A stretch of 8,473 nucleotides of DNA, taken from Mycobacterium sp. (lineage in GTDB: Bacteria; Actinomycetota; Actinomycetes; Mycobacteriales; Mycobacteriaceae). The notes below the pieces were generated by a model. It ran no database searches, was not told the DNA's origin, and saw only the letters and a list, made by a program, of their open reading frames with translations. Shown here piece after piece: positions 6,386-8,473 of this stretch (position 1 is the stretch's first letter; each line of letters starts with the position of its first letter). The position numbers were made by a program, and so were the translations under genes. The stretch lies in assembly GCA_018882545.1 (NCBI GenBank), contig VERS01000058.1:1-8473 (forward strand), written 5' to 3'.

Positions 6386-8007
6386 GGCATCAGCTTCTGC
6401 AGGACGAGAAGGTTGCGGGCCAGGTTGTCGACATTCGGCGTGCCCAGCCCGGTCACCAGGTCATAGCCCGGTCCGGCGGCGGCGACGGCGTTGGCGCCCA
6501 GGACGACATCCCGGAAGGCGGGCAACCTCGCGCCCTCGGCCATCCGGTAGAGCAGCGGATTGAGGTCACCGAGCAGGCTGCCGCCGTTCTCGGTGAGGTA
6601 CTGGTTGATCATCGCAGCGAAGCCGGCCCAGATCGGGGCGGCCAGTGACGTGCCGCCGCCGATGATCTCCTGCTGGTTGAAGATGATTCGCATCCCGGTG
6701 AAGGGGTCGGCGACCGCGGAGATGTCCGGTGTGAGCCGCTTGCGGACGCCGCCGTTGAGGGCCACCCGTCCCTGCCAGGACGGCCGGTCGAAGAGGGCCG
6801 AAACCCCGCCGGCCGAGCCCTGCGACAGCGGCGCGTCGAACCACGCTTGCTCGGAAAGCCACCCTCCGCCGGCGTCGGTGGACAAGGTGGTGCCCCCGAC
6901 GTTGGTCATCTCCGGCAGGGAGGCGATGGCGTCCAGGCCGACGTTGTCGGCGTTCGGCGGGGACGACCATTCTTCACCGCCCTTGCATTCCAGGCCGGCG
7001 AGATCCCCACTGGCGTCAAAGGCGGTGGTGCCGTTGGCCTGCGCCCCGACCAGCGCGGCACGAACGGGCACCAGATCCGCGGCGGTGAACAGCTTGTCGC
7101 AGCCCCAGCCGATGGAGAAGGTCCACACCGCGCCGGGATAGCGGCGGTCGGTGTCCTCCATCATCTCGGCGATCTTGCGAAACGCGCCGTCACCTTCCAC
7201 GGTCGGCATGGCGTTGACGAGAACTTTGCGGGCGTCGGGGGCGACGGCGTGCACGGCCTGCAGATCCATCGCCGCCTCCCCCCGACGGTGCGGGGGCTGA
7301 CCGCCCACCACCTCCGGGATCAGCGGCGGCAGGTTGTGTGCGGCGCTGAATGCGTCCAGATCGGCTTGGTCGAACCCGTCGAAAGCGAACACCACCACGG
7401 TCACGCCCTTGCCGGTGTAGCCCTCCTTGCGCAGGGGCAGGGCGTTGTAGGTGCGCAGCAGGGCGTCGGGGGTCAGGCCTTGGCCGGGCACCTCGGCCGG
7501 CAACGGCCACCCCGGCGGCCGAGACTCCCGATGCGGGGTGTAGCTGAGGATCCGGCCCAGCCCGGCGACCTCGCCGACCAGCCCGGCCGGCACGACAGGC
7601 TGGTCGGCGGCAGCGTAGAAGTTCTGGCCGCGCCGCCCTCGGTAGTCGTGCACGTCGACCCCGAGGGCCTCCGACACCGCGGCCGGGCTGCCCTCGAGGA
7701 CCGCCCAGGCGTCACCCTCGCGCCAGCGCACGGTCAGGCTGCGGCCGTCGGCCCAGTGCTGCAGCAGGGCCGGCCGGCCCGCCCGGTGCAGCGCGGCCGT
7801 CAGCCGCACCAGCGGGCCTCGCGATGACCCCAGATCGGTGGAGCTGGCCAGCAGGGCCGCATAGGGCCCGCCGATGCGGCTCGGGTTCAGCGCGGCGTGC
7901 CGCCCGGCGTCGTCTGCACCCAGACCGATGGTGACGGCGGCGGTGAGCACTGCTGCGATCGCGGTCCGCAACGGAGTGACAAGTACGTTCCCTCTCCCGG
8001 CCCGCAC
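6382..8007 (-). CDS. Exported S53-family (sedolisin) serine-carboxyl peptidase
   Basis: 541 residues from GTG at 8007. This start is supported by TATGAT ending seven bases upstream. An Arg-containing N-terminus and hydrophobic stretch (about 15-29) form a signal peptide or anchor. A prodomain of the Pro-kumamolisin type covers about 40-165. The catalytic domain follows: E244 and D248 in GEAAMDLQAVHAVAPDA (ExxxD), oxyanion Asp D335 in SGDLAG, and nucleophile S454 in GGGTSLAAP. The calcium site is suggested by D500 in RDVVLG and D516 in GPGYDLVTGLGTP. All four catalytic positions are intact, so an active acid endopeptidase that self-processes at low pH is expected. C303 and C341 could form a disulfide in the mature enzyme. 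It is the first gene of a unit with the zinc-ribbon membrane protein and diverges from the Cys/His-rich gene. Substrate is unknown. Confidence 0.93.
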   Translation of the reverse strand: MRAGRGNVLVTPLRTAIAAVLTAAVTIGLGADDAGRHAALNPSRIGGPYAALLASSTDLGSSRGPLVRLTAALHRAGRPALLQHWADGRSLTVRWREGDAWAVLEGSPAAVSEALGVDVHDYRGRRGQNFYAAADQPVVPAGLVGEVAGLGRILSYTPHRESRPPGWPLPAEVPGQGLTPDALLRTYNALPLRKEGYTGKGVTVVVFAFDGFDQADLDAFSAAHNLPPLIPEVVGGQPPHRRGEAAMDLQAVHAVAPDARKVLVNAMPTVEGDGAFRKIAEMMEDTDRRYPGAVWTFSIGWGCDKLFTAADLVPVRAALVGAQANGTTAFDASGDLAGLECKGGEEWSSPPNADNVGLDAIASLPEMTNVGGTTLSTDAGGGWLSEQAWFDAPLSQGSAGGVSALFDRPSWQGRVALNGGVRKRLTPDISAVADPFTGMRIIFNQQEIIGGGTSLAAPIWAGFAAMINQYLTENGGSLLGDLNPLLYRMAEGARLPAFRDVVLGANAVAAAGPGYDLVTGLGTPNVDNLARNLLVLQKLMP

Positions 8008-8013
8008 GCCCCG

Positions 8014-8019
8014 ATCATA
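8014..8019 (-). promoter_or_regulatory. -10 element (TATGAT) for a leaderless sedolisin transcript
   Basis: On the minus strand TATGAT is followed by six bases (CGGGGC) and then the GTG start at 8007, placing the predicted first transcribed base on the start codon. Leaderless GTG/ATG transcripts with a TAnnnT element at this spacing are common in mycobacteria. No convincing -35 is seen, which is also usual there. Confidence 0.6.
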
Positions 8020-8041
8020 CGTCGGCAGCGAGTCACCGAAC

Positions 8042-8061
8042 GGTGCTCGCGGCGAGGCACC
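8042..8061. repeat. Inverted repeat GGTGC-N10-GCACC in the divergent promoter region
   Basis: GGTGC (8042-8046) and GCACC (8057-8061) flank ten bases that add a partly paired TCG/CGA core. It lies about 22 bases upstream of the sedolisin -10 and 35 bases before the opposite start, a fair position for an operator serving both genes. It is short enough to be chance. Confidence 0.25.
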
Positions 8062-8085
8062 CCGAAGCTGTCAGCAGCCGGTGCT

Positions 8086-8092
8086 AAGAAGG
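8086..8092 (+). promoter_or_regulatory. Ribosome-binding site AAGAAGG for the Cys/His-rich gene
   Basis: AAGAAGG ends four bases before the ATG at 8097, a short but usable spacing that supports this start. The overlapping TAAGAA (8085-8090), six bases before the ATG, could instead be an imperfect -10 for a leaderless transcript, although it lacks the final T. Confidence 0.45.
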
Positions 8093-8096
8093 CTGC

Positions 8097-8300
8097 ATGG
8101 GGACTGATGACTGCCGGGAATGCCTGGCCGGGCGGCCGCATTGCCACGGAACGCTGATCCACCATTGCGGACAACCGCCGCAGTGCACCGAGCCGGGCTG
8201 CGACCACCCCGAGGTGCTGATGCACTCACTGAGCGTCGACTGTGCGGTGATCGGCTGCGGGTGCGACCATCGGTCCCGGGAACACCTGCAGGCGGGGTAA
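8097..8300 (+). CDS. Small Cys/His-rich protein, probably metal-binding (unknown function)
   Basis: 67 residues, ATG at 8097 to TAA at 8298-8300. Nine Cys (6, 9, 16, 24, 30, 35, 49, 54, 56) and eight His (15, 17, 22, 23, 37, 43, 58, 63) make up a quarter of the protein. They are arranged as CxxC (6-9), PHCHGTLIHHC (14-24), CTEPGC (30-35) and CAVIGCGC (49-56). There are enough ligands for two or three zinc ions, or another soft metal, in a compact knuckle-like fold. No signal peptide, membrane helix or DNA-binding helix is apparent, so it is predicted cytoplasmic. It seems akin to small Cys/His-rich hypothetical proteins of actinobacteria, recalled without a name. It stands alone, diverging from the sedolisin gene and ending 25 bases from a convergent gene. 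Its high-GC third positions argue for a real gene despite its size. Confidence 0.75.
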   Translation: MGTDDCRECLAGRPHCHGTLIHHCGQPPQCTEPGCDHPEVLMHSLSVDCAVIGCGCDHRSREHLQAG

Positions 8301-8325
8301 GGGTGGTCTGGATGTCGACCGGCGC

Positions 8326-8473
8326 TCAGCCCATCGGGTCGGCGGCGTGCAACGCGTCCTCAACCGGGTGCACATCCGGCTCGGGGTAGAACGGCGGGGT
8401 GTGCGAACCCCACTGCACACAGCTCCACCGGCCGTCGGTGATCGGGGCCAACGTGACACCCTCGGTGTTGGCC
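8326..8473 (-). CDS. Unidentified protein, C-terminal 48 residues; 5' end lies beyond the window
   Basis: Reading leftward from the right edge, codons from 8472 to the TGA at 8326-8328 are open. They encode 48 residues with strongly G/C-ending codons typical of the real genes here. Recognisable pieces are NTEGVTLAPITDGRW, then SCVQWGSHTPPFYPEPD and an acidic/Ala-rich end. I do not recognise the family. The Trp/Pro-rich stretch with one Cys looks like a compact globular domain end rather than a membrane segment. A competing open frame on the same strand (8226-8459) overlaps the Cys/His-rich gene and looks Arg/Pro-rich like an out-of-frame reading, so this frame is preferred. It converges on the Cys/His-rich gene with a 25-base gap that shows no clear terminator. 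Confidence 0.6.
   Translation of the reverse strand, partial: ANTEGVTLAPITDGRWSCVQWGSHTPPFYPEPDVHPVEDALHAADPMG

Noticed and set aside
6847..7827. Plus-strand frame of about 326 residues opposite the sedolisin
   Set aside because: It is antisense to a gene with intact catalytic motifs and has no recognisable domain.
8041..8085. Seven-base direct repeat CGGTGCT at 8041-8047 and 8079-8085
   Set aside because: It is too short to separate from chance and is not linked to another signal.
7887..8225. Minus-strand frame across the sedolisin/Cys-rich gap
   Set aside because: It crosses a divergent promoter region and both neighbouring genes out of frame, with no motif.

Overview
The window reads as core chromosome of a high-GC actinobacterium, most likely a non-tuberculous Mycobacteriaceae member (Mycolicibacterium-like). 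The reasons are strong G/C bias at third codon positions, several GTG starts, promoter-like elements placed 6-8 bases before start codons, and the order serS / septum-formation-family protein / small HExxH protein. From memory this order matches M. tuberculosis Rv3834c-Rv3835-Rv3836. No mobile element, tRNA, rRNA or CRISPR array is visible.

Layout, left to right. (1) 1-781 (+): the C-terminal part of a ROK-family protein (sugar kinase or repressor) that enters from the left edge and lacks the usual Cys-rich zinc motif. (2) 809-2880 (-): a two-gene operon, serS followed by a DUF5718-type protein, joined by a GTGA stop/start overlap. (3) 2881-3013: a divergent control region with two overlapping perfect palindromes. 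(4) 3014-4443 (+): a membrane-anchored protein with two Cys-rich septum-formation repeats, overlapping by one base with a 116-residue HExxH zinc-protease-like protein. (5) 4463-8007 (-): a second two-gene unit. An exported S53 (sedolisin) peptidase with all catalytic residues present comes first. It is joined by another GTGA overlap to a multi-pass membrane protein with two zinc ribbons, a PrsW-like core that has lost most catalytic residues, and an extracytoplasmic C-terminal domain. (6) 8008-8096: a divergent promoter region. (7) 8097-8300 (+): a 67-residue protein in which a quarter of the residues are Cys or His. (8) 8326-8473 (-): the 48-residue C-terminal end of an unidentified protein that continues past the right edge.

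How the genes may work together. serS charges tRNA-Ser, and the coupled DUF5718 protein shows features of the fumarylacetoacetase (FAH) fold, so a metabolic or repair role next to the synthetase is possible but untested. The sedolisin and the PrsW-like zinc-ribbon protein are the strongest candidate for an undescribed functional pair: an exported acid protease made together with a membrane pseudoprotease whose C-terminal domain faces the same compartment. The window is gene-dense. The two longest gaps, 133 and 89 bases, are both divergent promoter regions, and all three convergent gene ends are separated by 19-27 bases.
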